Positions 16,984 to 23,971 of a stretch of 35,885 nt of DNA are shown piece after piece. The notes under the pieces are model-generated. The model had not been told where the DNA came from, did not search any database, and was given only the letters and a program-made list of their open reading frames with translations. Position 1 is the first letter of the stretch. Each line of letters starts with the position of its first letter. Where the stretch lies: assembly GCA_903912445.1 (NCBI GenBank), contig CAIWHP010000067.1:1-35885 (forward strand). Reading direction: 5' to 3'. The stretch is from an uncultured Lentisphaerota bacterium. Lineage in GTDB: Bacteria > Verrucomicrobiota > Kiritimatiellia > CAIQIC01. Made by a program: the position numbers and the translations under genes.

Positions 16984-18312
16984 ATGAAAATCGCCTTGTG
17001 TCTGGTGGTGCTGGGGGCCGGCGTCGCGTGCGCGGACGACTGGCCGCAGTGGCTCGGTCCGCAGCGCGACAGCGTCTGGCGCGAGACGGGCATCGTGGAG
17101 AAATTCCCGGCGGGCGGCCCGCCCGTGCGCTGGCGCGCGCCGCTGGGCGGCGGCTATGCGGGACCGGCGGTGGCCGGCGGGCGGGTGTTCGTCACGGACC
17201 GCATCCTGCCGGAGCACATCAGCAACCCGACCGACCCGTTCAAGCGCGAGACGGTGCCCGGCAAGGAACGCGTCCTCTGCTTCGATGCAGCCGATGGCAA
17301 GCCGCTCTGGACGAACGCATATGCCTGCACCTACACCATCAGCTACCCGGCCGGGCCACGGGCGACGCCGCTGGTCGCCGGCGGCAAGGTGTATGCGCTC
17401 GGCGCGGAAGGCCGCCTGTGCTGTCTCGATGCAGCCTCGGGCAAGGAACTCTGGGTCCGCGAGCTGAAACAGGATTACGGCATCAAGGCGCCGATGTGGG
17501 GGTTCTCCGGTCATCCGCTGCTCGACGGGCAGCGGTTCATCTGCCTGGTCGGCGGCGCCGGCAGCACGGTGGTGGCGTTCGACAAGGACACCGGCAAGGA
17601 AATCTGGCGCGCGCTCTCGGCGAAGGAGCCGGGCTACTGTCCGCCGATGCTCTGTGAAGCCGGCGGGAAACGGCAGCTCATTGTCTGGCATCCGGAGTCG
17701 CTCAACGCGCTCGATCCGGAAACCGGCAAGCTCTATTGGTCGGAGCCGTTCGTGGTGAAGGCCGGCATGACGATCGCCACGCCGCGCAAGCTGGGCGACC
17801 TGCTGTTCGTGTCGGCGTTTTACAACGGGCCGCTGATGCTGCGGTTCGATGCGGCCAAGCCGGCCGCGACCTTGCTGTGGCGCGGCACGAGCGACAGCGA
17901 ACGCAGGACCGACAAATTACATTGCGTGATGAGCACGCCGTTCCTGGAGGACGGACATATCTACGGCGTGTGCAGCTACGGCCAGTTCCGCTGCCTGCGC
18001 GCGGACACCGGCGAGCGCCTCTGGGAGAGCATGGTGCCGGCGGGCGCCGCCGCCGAGCCCAACGCGCGCTGGGCCAACGCCTTCATCGTCAAGAACGGCG
18101 ACCGGTTTTTCATCTACAACGAAAAGGGCGACCTGCTCATCGCCCGCCTCAGTCCGCGTGGCTACGAGGAAATCAGCCGGGCGCATCTGTTGGACCCGAG
18201 CAATGTTGCCGGGGGCCGGCGGCTGATCTGGTCGCACCCCGCGTTCGCCGACCGCTGCGTCTTCGCGCGCAACGACCGCGAAATCGTCTGCCTCTCGCTT
18301 GCGTCGCACTAG
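16984..18312 (+). CDS. Exported PQQ-type beta-propeller protein
   Basis: The 442-residue product begins with a short signal peptide (MKIALCLVVLGAGVACA) followed directly by DDWPQWLGPQRDS, the usual start of planctomycete and verrucomicrobial PQQ-like propellers. Repeated blade motifs are clear: GPAVAGGRVFVTD, RVLCFDAADGKPLWT, ATPLVAGGKVYALGAEGRLCCLDAASGKELWV, VVAFDKDTGKEIWR, LNALDPETGKLYWS, FRCLRADTGERLWE. These are the AxDxxTGxxxW repeats of PQQ-dehydrogenase-type folds. No calcium or PQQ-binding catalytic set is evident, so an enzyme role is not supported; binding or scaffolding in the periplasm is more likely. The frame opens 15 bp earlier at a TTG, but ATG 16984 starts the signal peptide. 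It is convergent with the next gene, 67 bp away. Confidence 0.85.
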   Translation: MKIALCLVVLGAGVACADDWPQWLGPQRDSVWRETGIVEKFPAGGPPVRWRAPLGGGYAGPAVAGGRVFVTDRILPEHISNPTDPFKRETVPGKERVLCFDAADGKPLWTNAYACTYTISYPAGPRATPLVAGGKVYALGAEGRLCCLDAASGKELWVRELKQDYGIKAPMWGFSGHPLLDGQRFICLVGGAGSTVVAFDKDTGKEIWRALSAKEPGYCPPMLCEAGGKRQLIVWHPESLNALDPETGKLYWSEPFVVKAGMTIATPRKLGDLLFVSAFYNGPLMLRFDAAKPAATLLWRGTSDSERRTDKLHCVMSTPFLEDGHIYGVCSYGQFRCLRADTGERLWESMVPAGAAAEPNARWANAFIVKNGDRFFIYNEKGDLLIARLSPRGYEEISRAHLLDPSNVAGGRRLIWSHPAFADRCVFARNDREIVCLSLASH

Positions 18313-18379
18313 GGCCCGGTGGGGCAGGTGAAGTCCTGCTGACCGATGCGGATCAGGTGGCGGTCCATCCGCGTTCTTT

Positions 18380-19405
18380 TTACCGGGCATGAAGCCGGGT
18401 GGAACGAACCTGCGTATAGGCGCTCAATTCAGGAGCCGTGACCACCTCCCAAATGGTTTCCTGGATGAGCTTCAAATCCGCCGGGGAAACCTCAGCCACA
18501 TTCTGGAAGGGCGGGACGAGGCTGTCCTTCGGATGGCTGTTGTTGGGCAGGCCCACGGGACACTGCTTGAAGATCACCGCGTAGGCGGTCCAGGCCGCGA
18601 TGTTCTTGCCGATCGAGTTCAGGTGAATCTGGTCACGATGCAGCTGTTGAACGGAAGTGAGGCCCTCGAATTTGCCCGCCCTCATTTTCTCGTCCAGGGC
18701 CACGAACACCTCGCCGGCCGGGATCAGCGCCACCTCGGGATTGGTCTTATGCACCGCGTCGGTGACGTGCCGGAAATAGTCACGGGTCGCCGCCCCGAGC
18801 TGGCCGGGATCGTTTGGGGTGGGCGTGAGATAGGCCTTGCTGAAGCTGTCCAGGACCCCGTATTTCGACACCGTCCACGGGGCATAGATAAAGAAGCGCG
18901 TCTTGGCATTGTCCGGCCGCGTGCGCGTGACCTTGATCATGTCGTTGACCGCCTCGGTGTCCCGCTTGAGGGTGGCCTTATCGTTGTCCTGCCAGACCTG
19001 GAGTGTGACCGCATCCCAATGTTGCCCGGGCAACGAGACGGTCCAGGGGACGAAGGGGCCGTCCTTGCCGGGCGCGCCGGGTTTGTTGGCATGCGAGGTG
19101 GCTTTCTCGCCGATGCCGGCACGCGATGACGACTTGGGGTCGGTGGGGTTGGCATGGATAAACGTAAGGCTGGTGGCCGCCCGGAAATGCACCCCCCAGA
19201 CGTAGGTGTTGCCCTGCTTCTGCTGATACTGCGTGGCGAGCTGTGGAAACTTGCTCGTCAGATCCCCCGTCAGCGAGTTGCCGACGTGATACACGGAGAA
19301 TTCTCCGGCGGCAGCGGCGACGAGCAGCGCGCCACAGGCCAGCGCGGCAGCCAGGCCACCGGGGCGCTGAGGCCAGCGGGCGGGAGTTTGGGTGTTGGTC
19401 TTCAT
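18380..19405 (-). CDS. Exported SGNH/GDSL-like hydrolase
   Basis: The 341-residue protein begins with a basic stretch and a hydrophobic signal segment (GGLAAALACGALLVAAAAGEF). Block I is YHVGNSLTGD with Ser44 as the likely nucleophile. The final block is RDQIHLNSIGKNIAAWTAY, where Asp and His (DxxH) complete the triad seen in SGNH hydrolases. The middle WDAVTLQVWQDN is consistent with the block III region. Enzymes of this fold usually remove acetyl or other ester groups from sugars. It is transcribed opposite to its neighbours: convergent with the PQQ propeller and divergent from the next propeller. The 246-bp region between the divergent genes is the likely control region. Substrate is unknown; a DUF4886-like or sialate-esterase-like member are both possible. 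Confidence 0.75.
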   Translation of the reverse strand: MKTNTQTPARWPQRPGGLAAALACGALLVAAAAGEFSVYHVGNSLTGDLTSKFPQLATQYQQKQGNTYVWGVHFRAATSLTFIHANPTDPKSSSRAGIGEKATSHANKPGAPGKDGPFVPWTVSLPGQHWDAVTLQVWQDNDKATLKRDTEAVNDMIKVTRTRPDNAKTRFFIYAPWTVSKYGVLDSFSKAYLTPTPNDPGQLGAATRDYFRHVTDAVHKTNPEVALIPAGEVFVALDEKMRAGKFEGLTSVQQLHRDQIHLNSIGKNIAAWTAYAVIFKQCPVGLPNNSHPKDSLVPPFQNVAEVSPADLKLIQETIWEVVTAPELSAYTQVRSTRLHAR

Positions 19406-19651
19406 AGGGAGGCGTCCTGCCTGGTTTGTTCGTTTGGTTCGCGCAAGATGCTAGCTTTGCCCGCCGTATTTGTCCATCGCCTGCGGGACGCGGAGCATAT
19501 CCGCCGGGGATAATTCCCGGTGAGCCGTAACCGGCGCGGCCGTACAAAAAGCTGGATCGAAGATCTGTCCCGCCTATACTCAAAATATCTGGGGCGGCCA
19601 GCGAACATGGTAATGTTGGCTTCGCCCGCCGGAGCTGACTGGGCGCAACGC
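19406..19651. promoter_or_regulatory. Divergent intergenic region with an AACAT-N4-ATGTT palindrome
   Basis: Between two divergent genes lies the 14-bp palindrome AACATGGTAATGTT at 19604-19617, 35 bp before the chosen start of the propeller gene. A TATACT element at about 19575 could be a -10 box for the rightward gene, but no good -35 is seen. The palindrome may be an operator; this is based only on symmetry and position. Confidence 0.35.
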
Positions 19652-20575
19652 ATGCATGCATCAAGACCACGCCGGTTTCCAATGCTTGGAATCCTGACAG
19701 CGCTGTTTTTCCAAACCTTGGAAATTTTCGCCGCCGAACCCGCGGCGACCGCCGCAAAACCCGGCTACGCCTTCATCGCCTGCGATGTGGACACCTGCGA
19801 AATCACCAAGTGCAACGCGGCGGGCGAACCGGTCTGGGTCTACGCCCAAGTGCGGCCCATTGACGCGTGGCCGATGCCTGACGGCGCCGTGCTGGTCGCC
19901 TACTTGCCCTCGCCCCGCACCGGCAACAAGGGCGGCGTGCGTTTGGTCGGCGCCGACCGGCAGACCATCTTCGATTATCCCTTCAACGACGAAATCATGT
20001 CCTGCCAGCCGCTGCCCAATGGCAACGTGTTGATCAACGAATGTAAGGCCGGGCGCATCACCGAACTGGATCGCCAAGGCAAAGCACTGCGCAGTTTCGA
20101 CGTCAAAGCCAAGGGCATGGGGCACAAGACCGCGCGCCTGATCCGGCTGACCGCGCAGGACACCGTGCTGGTGGGCGAGTGTTATGCGCATAAGCTGCGC
20201 GAATACACCCGCGCCGGAAAGCTGCTCAAGGAATGGGACCTGCCGATGGCCTACAGCGCCAGCCGCCTGGCCAACGGCCATACCCTCATCTCCGGTTACA
20301 AGCCGGCGCAGGTGCTGGAGGTCGATCCGGAGGGCAAGCCGGTCTGGACCCTGACCGCCGCCGACCTGCCCGCTGAGCTCAACATCGGCAGCTTTTGCGA
20401 GTCCACGCGCCTCGCCAGCGGCAACACCCTGATCGCCTGCGCCTCGCGCTCCGCCAAGCCCGGCGCCCGCGTGGTCTATCTGGAAGTTTCGCCCGGCAAG
20501 CAGGTCGTCTGGAAGCACATGGAGCCTGCCCGCACGCGGGAAACCACCGCTCTCAAGCCCATCCCCTGCCCGTAG
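19652..20575 (+). CDS. Exported beta-propeller protein with a repeat-derived signal peptide
   Basis: The protein has 307 residues if ATG 19652 is used. That start gives a basic n-region (HASRPRRFP) and a hydrophobic core (MLGILTALFFQTLEIF) ending near AAEP. Upstream in-frame starts to 19520 give no better signal. The mature part has repeated blades with GxxL(I/V) strands: IDAWPMPDGAVLVAYL, MSCQPLPNGNVLINECKAGRITELDRQGKAL, DTVLVGECYAHKLREYTRAGKLLKEW, ASRLANGHTLISGYKPAQVLEVDPEGKPVW, TRLASGNTLIACAS. This is a six- or seven-bladed propeller resembling PQQ/NHL types. No enzymatic residues are recognised. The hydrophobic core is encoded by a pair of TTTCCA-N5-TGGAAA palindromes, a DNA repeat otherwise found between genes. 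The start site is therefore somewhat uncertain; ATG 19682, inside the first palindrome, is the alternative. Confidence 0.75.
   Translation: MHASRPRRFPMLGILTALFFQTLEIFAAEPAATAAKPGYAFIACDVDTCEITKCNAAGEPVWVYAQVRPIDAWPMPDGAVLVAYLPSPRTGNKGGVRLVGADRQTIFDYPFNDEIMSCQPLPNGNVLINECKAGRITELDRQGKALRSFDVKAKGMGHKTARLIRLTAQDTVLVGECYAHKLREYTRAGKLLKEWDLPMAYSASRLANGHTLISGYKPAQVLEVDPEGKPVWTLTAADLPAELNIGSFCESTRLASGNTLIACASRSAKPGARVVYLEVSPGKQVVWKHMEPARTRETTALKPIPCP
19676..19724. repeat. Paired 17-bp palindromes inside a coding sequence (pair 3)
   Basis: TTTCCAATGCTTGGAAT (19676-19692) and TTTCCAAACCTTGGAAA (19708-19724), centres 32 bp apart, encode FPMLGI and FFQTLEI of the propeller's signal peptide. The reading frame runs through both sites without a stop. 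Confidence 0.8.
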
Positions 20576-20690
20576 TTTCACCACTGCCAACCGGCGGTGC
20601 ATGCGCAAGCGGTACGCCCGTCTCCGGCCGGATTTACCGCTTGAGCGTGGAAGTTTTTTTGCTACTGTGCGCACGGAAAGCGAGCCAGCC

Positions 20691-21959
20691 ATGCAAAAAT
20701 CAATTCTATGCGCGGTGCTGTTGGGCATCGGGGGTGTCGCGTGGGGCCAGGCGGTGGCGCCCAGGCCGGCCGCGGCCGGCCCCGTCGCGGCGCCGACGCT
20801 GGCCGACCTGAAAAAACAGTTCGAGACCGCCATGCGCGATGCGCAGAAGGCGCACCGCGAAGCCCTCAAAGCGCTCCGCCAGACTTACAGCGACAGCCTC
20901 ACCAAGCTGCAGACGGAACTGCAGGCGAAGGGCGAGATGCAGGGCGTCCTCACCATCCGCGACGAAAAAGCGCGCTTCGAGCAGGCCGGCGAAATCCCCC
21001 CGGTGGCGCTCGTGACCGAGCCGGCGGCGCTGCGCAAGGCGCAGGACGACTGGAATGCGAGCTGCCAGCAGGCGGCGGTGGCGCAGGCCCAGAAGCTCGT
21101 CGGCCTCAGCGAAAAATATATGCAGCAGCTCGCGCAGCTGCAGAAGAGCCTGACGGCGAAGAACGACCAGGAAGGCCTGAAGGCCGTGAACGAGGAGACC
21201 GACCGGCTGCTCGGCAACAACGTCATCCGCGAAGCCTTGGCGCTGGTCAAGGCCGCCAAGCCGGCCGCCCCGGAGAAAGTGGCGACGCCCGCGCCCGTCA
21301 AGCCGGAGCCGGCCAAGACCGAGGTAGCCGCGCCGGCCAAACCGCTGGACGCCAAAGGGATCGAAGTCGGCGACTATAAATTCTACCCGACCGGCAAGGA
21401 GCCGGCGGTGAAGGACCTCAAGGATCAGCGGCTGGAATTTCCCACCGCCGAGCGCCGGAACGCGGCCTATTTTTACACGCTGGGCGCCAAGGTCTATTTC
21501 GACAAGGACAAGTTGACCAGCAACAAACACAACGTCTATGACTACAGCATCAAGGAGGAGTCGGGCGACCTCGCCAGCATCCCGCGCCTCACGCTGGCCT
21601 GCCGCAACAAGGACATCCCCGAAGGCAGCCAGTTGGTGGTCCAGTATTACAGCCGGCACATCGCCCGCTCGACCGACGTCCGCGAGGAGCGCGTCGAACA
21701 CATCAAGCTGCCGCCGCTCGTGCGCGGGCAGTCGCTGACGGTGGATGGCGAGGGCATCACGCTCTACAAGTACGACTATCGCAGCAGCTACGGCTATCGC
21801 GAGCGGAACGGCCGCGAATATTACGGGCTGATCATCAGCCTGTTCGACCCCGATGGCAAGCTGCTGATGCAGCAGTGCACGCCGTCCTCGTTGATCAAGG
21901 CCTGCACCGCCGGCATGGCCGCGGCCAAAGAGCAGGAAAAGCCCGGCCGCCGCAACTGA
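20691..21959 (+). CDS. Exported coiled-coil protein, function unknown
   Basis: The 422-residue product starts at ATG 20691 with a signal peptide (MQKSILCAVLLGIGGVAWGQA). Residues 40-190 are predicted coiled coil (DLKKQFETAMRDAQKAHREA, LTKLQTELQAKGEMQGVLTI, AQKLVGLSEKYMQQLAQLQK). A Pro/Ala/Lys-rich linker (about 195-250) leads to a C-terminal globular domain (YFYTLGAKVYFDKDKL to YYGLIISLFDPDGKLLMQQ). Secreted proteins with this N-terminal pattern, in which a YxxxLxxLQxxLxxxG helix precedes a charged RDEKARFEQ segment, are common in Verrucomicrobiota and Planctomycetota, but I know no defined function. It may have a structural role in the periplasm. The last 17 codons are duplicated 1.7 kb downstream beyond the RAYT element. 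The gene lies 115 bp after the propeller gene and may share its transcript. Confidence 0.8.
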   Translation: MQKSILCAVLLGIGGVAWGQAVAPRPAAAGPVAAPTLADLKKQFETAMRDAQKAHREALKALRQTYSDSLTKLQTELQAKGEMQGVLTIRDEKARFEQAGEIPPVALVTEPAALRKAQDDWNASCQQAAVAQAQKLVGLSEKYMQQLAQLQKSLTAKNDQEGLKAVNEETDRLLGNNVIREALALVKAAKPAAPEKVATPAPVKPEPAKTEVAAPAKPLDAKGIEVGDYKFYPTGKEPAVKDLKDQRLEFPTAERRNAAYFYTLGAKVYFDKDKLTSNKHNVYDYSIKEESGDLASIPRLTLACRNKDIPEGSQLVVQYYSRHIARSTDVREERVEHIKLPPLVRGQSLTVDGEGITLYKYDYRSSYGYRERNGREYYGLIISLFDPDGKLLMQQCTPSSLIKACTAGMAAAKEQEKPGRRN

Positions 21960-22374
21960 GACGCCCGTACACTTTGCTGTTGGGCAACAGGGTGCTGCGC
22001 GCGGCGGGACAAGCACCTTCGACCAGTGTGAGCGCGATGCTCAAATGCATGAGAGTGCAGACCTGATCCCGAGTGGGCGCTGAAACAGCAGCGCCGCCCC
22101 CGATGCAAGCTGCGAATCCGCGTGCGCTGGCCCGTCGAGCCGCGGAGACGGACTGGCCGTCCGTTGGTGGGCGAGGCGGTGCGCGGGTGCTTGCCGGCTT
22201 TTTCAGCGGAGATAATACGGCCCAACACCGAGGCCCTCCGCAACGCCTTGCGCACAAACTGACACTGCTGTGTGCTCCGGAAGACAGATGGAGCCAAGGG
22301 CACGGGTTCTGTTCTCGAATCAATTCTTTCGCTTTAGAGGCAACGTCCAGGCAATCAAGCCGCCAATCAGCGAA
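21960..22374. other. Intergenic region without a supported gene
   Basis: Long frames are open here on the minus strand, but they lack a ribosome-binding site and resemble no protein I recognise. A 7-bp hairpin GGCGCTG-AAACAG-CAGCGCC occurs near 22077-22096. The region ends where the REP copies of the RAYT element start. A structured RNA is possible but not supported. Confidence 0.4.
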
Positions 22375-23645
22375 GCGAGATAGGGTCACGTCTCGGAAGC
22401 GAGGTAGGGTCAAAGCGAGGTAGGGTCACGTCTCGACAAGCGACAATTCGTGGAGACACTCCTGCGTCAACCGTCGTATTGCCCCGTCCTCGGATAAGGC
22501 AGCCGTGAACCGCTGGACGGCCTTGCCCACCGTTTTGTACTCCCCGATCCCCAGCGCGGCGCCGATCTCCTTCAGCGTCAAGCCGGTCCGCTGCCGCGCC
22601 AGATATAGGACCAACTCACGCCCCCAATCCCCGTGACGCTGCGCGAACTCGGTCCACGGCTCGCCGCGCTGCCGCTCCACCGCCGCCACCACTTGCGCCA
22701 CCGTCACGCGCTTCAGCACCTGCTGGCGCGCCGGTTGTTCCTTCGTCACCCGCCCCGCCCAGCCCTTCATTTGCGCCAGAAAAGCCACCGAACCTATGGC
22801 CAATCTTACGCCCAAACCGTCCAGACCTTCCGGGCAAGCGCCCCGGTTCACGAACTGCTCGACATACCGCCGATACGCCTTGCGACCGCCGCTGCGCGCC
22901 AGCAAGACTTCCGTCGTCAACCAGTCCGGCGTCGGCCCATAACCTGCATAGGCACCAAAAGAACTCCACCGGTAAGCCTGCAACTGCTTCAGCCGCCGCT
23001 GCACGGCCTCCCGGTCGAGCGGCGACAGCCCGCGAGCTTCCGCCCGGTTCGACGACTTCCCCAAGCCCTCGCTTTTCGTCCGGATGGGGTTGAGGTGCAG
23101 ATAGACGCTGGCCGCCAGGCACCAAGCCCCCGACCCGTCGATCAACACACTGGCAAACCGCCCTTGGAACACATGACCCACCCGCTCCCGGCGGCGATTG
23201 AACCACAGGCTATAACTCACATTCAGCCACTGGAGGGCCGCGCTCGCGTTCGCCTGCGGGGTGCGGATCAGGAGGTGGTAGTGGTTGCCCATGAGTACGT
23301 ACGCATGGATTTCCAAGCCATACCGTTCCCGCAGGGCTGGCAGCAATTCCAGAAAATGGGCGTGGTCCCGCTCATCCGCGAAGATTGTCCGCCGCTCGAT
23401 CCCCCGCGCCGTGATATGGTACCATCCGTCCGCAACATCCACCCTGACCGGTCTTGCCATAGCTTCCGTGTAGCATACTGCGCTCCGGCCTGCAATCGTG
23501 GATATGTCGCTTGTCGAGACGTGACCCTGTTCTTCTTGGATATGTCGCTTGTCGAGACGTGACCCTGTTCTTCGTCGTGACCCTGTTCTTCTGGAGACGT
23601 GACCCTGTTCTTCTGCTGTTCTTCTGATGTGACCCTGTTCTTCTG
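22375..23645. mobile_element. RAYT transposase unit flanked by inverted REP sequences
   Basis: A RAYT gene on the minus strand is bracketed by REP-like sequence. On the left are three related units at 22375-22395, 22399-22412 and 22415-22435 (GCGAG(A/G)TAGGGTCACGTCTCG and a shortened form). A 23-bp sequence at 22422-22444 is exactly inverted at 23506-23528. On the right, five copies of GTGACCCTGTTCTTC begin at 23521, 23559, 23577, 23599 and 23629, the first two within a tandem unit of about 38 bp. The left copy of the inverted repeat contains the RAYT stop codon and its last residues (SLVET). Arrangements of a RAYT with REPs at both ends are known as REPtrons. Confidence 0.8.
22426..23460 (-). 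CDS. REP-associated tyrosine transposase (RAYT, Y1_Tnp family)
   Basis: The 344-residue protein starts MARPVRVDVADGWYHITARG, the usual RAYT beginning. The HUH motif is in YVLMGNHYHLLIRTP, and the catalytic Tyr is likely in WLNVSYSLWFNRRRERVGHVFQGRF. An extended C-terminal region ends in a helix-turn-helix (LTLKEIGAALGIGEYKTVGKAVQRF) found in the longer RAYTs. RAYTs are single-strand DNA transposases related to IS200/IS605 that recognise REP sequences and are thought to spread them. ATG 23458-23460 is chosen for the conserved N-terminus; the frame extends further to 23703, but that part reads through repeats. The gene seems intact, with all motifs present. Its stop lies inside the left REP, so the end of the element and the end of the gene are linked. 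Confidence 0.9.
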   Translation of the reverse strand: MARPVRVDVADGWYHITARGIERRTIFADERDHAHFLELLPALRERYGLEIHAYVLMGNHYHLLIRTPQANASAALQWLNVSYSLWFNRRRERVGHVFQGRFASVLIDGSGAWCLAASVYLHLNPIRTKSEGLGKSSNRAEARGLSPLDREAVQRRLKQLQAYRWSSFGAYAGYGPTPDWLTTEVLLARSGGRKAYRRYVEQFVNRGACPEGLDGLGVRLAIGSVAFLAQMKGWAGRVTKEQPARQQVLKRVTVAQVVAAVERQRGEPWTEFAQRHGDWGRELVLYLARQRTGLTLKEIGAALGIGEYKTVGKAVQRFTAALSEDGAIRRLTQECLHELSLVET

Positions 23646-23650
23646 AGGCA

Positions 23651-23752
23651 TGCACTGCCGGCATGGCCGCAGCCAAAGAGCAGGAGCGGCCGGGCCGCCG
23701 CACCCCGACGCAGGTCCTGCCGCCGCCGCACCCGTATCGCCGAGCGCTTTAG
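23651..23752 (+). pseudogene. 3' remnant of a paralogue of the coiled-coil gene
   Basis: The first 52 bp match 21903-21954 (3' end of the coiled-coil gene) with about six differences. The encoded residues are CTAGMAAAKEQERPGRRT against CTAGMAAAKEQEKPGRRN, so several changes are silent. The frame then goes on to TAG at 23750 after 33 codons, with a tail (PTQVLPPPHPYRRAL) not in the intact gene. No 5' part exists; the RAYT unit abuts it. It looks like a second copy of the gene, cut by the element or by a rearrangement. Confidence 0.65.
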
Positions 23753-23971
23753 CCGGTGCGCCCCCGGTCCTGTCGGGCCTTGTTGCTATCCCGTTGCCCA
23801 GCGCAAAACTCATCGACGGCGGCTCTTTAGGCGGCCCGCGGCGTGTGCCCGAAGGGCCGCCGCGTCAGGTTGGCAAAACGCGCACGGCGCCAGGTCCCGC
23901 CGTGTGCACTCCGGGCCGGCGGCGGGATTCTGCTCCAATTCAAGGGCCCGGTGTGTTAGTGCTTAAACGTT

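Noticed and set aside
21821-22413. Minus-strand frames of 160-172 codons in the gap before the RAYT unit
   Set aside because: They start or end inside neighbouring repeats or genes, lack a ribosome-binding site, and match no family I know.
22633-23562. A 309-codon plus-strand frame over the RAYT gene
   Set aside because: It is antisense to a transposase with intact HUH and Tyr motifs.
23499-23645. The tandem repeats read as a CRISPR array
   Set aside because: Copies differ in length, spacers are short or absent and not of constant length, and a RAYT gene sits beside them. REP repeats explain the pattern.
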